15,381 nucleotides of DNA, taken from positions 1 through 15,381 of the forward strand of contig JAGWKW010000008.1 of NCBI GenBank assembly GCA_028865155.1, read 5' to 3'. A program made the translations under genes and the position numbers. Position 1 is the stretch's first letter, and the number at the start of each line of letters is the position of its first letter. Source of the DNA: Alphaproteobacteria bacterium. Lineage in GTDB: Bacteria > Pseudomonadota > Alphaproteobacteria > UBA9219. Positions 15,134-15,381 of this stretch are shown piece by piece. The notes under the pieces are model-generated. The model worked only from the letters and a program-made list of their open reading frames with translations, did no database searches and was not told where the DNA came from.

Positions 15134-15381
15134 TCAACCGCCCAGAGCCGTCTTTGGTGGTTGAGCGTTCGTAGTCAAGTGAGCGTTGGTCGAGGCGGGG
15201 CGAGTGGGAGATGGCATTGCTTCGTTATCGTTATCGGCAAGACTGGCGAGCAGAGTATGAAGCTGTTCGACAGGAGAAACTCCGTTTCCATTCAAAACAA
15301 TATCGATCAAGCCATCACCATTTTGTTCTTTATAGCGCTGCTCGGCTTCAGCCAAACCATTGCCAACGCTTATGAACAAAC
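15134..15381 (-). CDS. C-terminal part of an unrecognised protein (runs off the window)
   Basis: The frame is open to the right window edge and ends with TGA at 15134-15136; about 80 C-terminal residues are visible. A TTG at 15377-15379 could start it, but without a visible ribosome site it more likely continues beyond the window. The visible part contains EQNGDGLIDIVLNGNG, which resembles the Asp/Gly-rich calcium loop of FG-GAP/VCBS or EF-hand-like repeats, followed by a Leu-rich segment and a Pro/Thr/Asn/Ala-rich tail with ADNDNEAMP. The DNA is noticeably less GC-rich than that of neighbouring genes (for example 15290-15345). Function unknown; the repeat resemblance may be coincidental. Confidence 0.5.
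   Translation of the reverse strand, partial: LFISVGNGLAEAEQRYKEQNGDGLIDIVLNGNGVSPVEQLHTLLASLADNDNEAMPSPTRPASTNAHLTTNAQPPKTALGG

Overview
The window is chromosomal DNA of a GC-rich, flagellated Gram-negative bacterium, most likely an alphaproteobacterium. The pointers are a D,D-carboxypeptidase carrying a SPOR domain, a DUF1674/SdhAF4 gene, the rpe to heparinase-II/III-like gene pair, ClpS, and flagellar genes in the order flgF-flgG-flgA-flgH. I see no rRNA, tRNA, CRISPR array, insertion sequence or prophage. Most of the content is housekeeping, and I find no convincing undescribed multi-gene system.

Left part (1-3250), + strand: the 3' part of a penicillin-binding D,D-carboxypeptidase fused to SPOR; a gene-poor stretch with a perfect 16-bp-arm palindrome that resembles a Fur-type operator, a TTTCCC tract and a doubtful small ORF; then rph (RNase PH) and mreB (actin-like cell-shape protein), closed by a bidirectional terminator. 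mreB stands alone, without mreC/mreD behind it.

Middle (3250-5760): a minus-strand hypothetical protein, then divergently a small His/Trp-rich exported protein with its own terminator, a REP-like GC hairpin, a CPBP-family membrane protease gene broken by an apparent one-base frameshift, and rbfA (30S maturation factor).

Right-middle (5757-10995), minus strand: a PAS-GGDEF-EAL protein with a degenerate GGDEF motif and intact EAL residues (probable c-di-GMP phosphodiesterase), then the flagellar rod/ring operon flgF-flgG-flgA-flgH, transcribed right to left. A very good match to a sigma-54 promoter lies just upstream of flgF. The operon supplies the proximal rod, distal rod, P-ring chaperone and L-ring lipoprotein; the adjacent c-di-GMP enzyme fits a motility theme.

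Right part (11081-15381): heparinase-like gene and rpe (minus strand, ATGA overlap), divergent from a 54-codon DUF1674/SdhAF4 gene that abuts clpS tail-to-tail; clpS has a promoter-like sequence implying a leaderless mRNA and lies downstream of galE. The right edge holds the C-terminal end of an unrecognised, relatively AT-rich reading frame.
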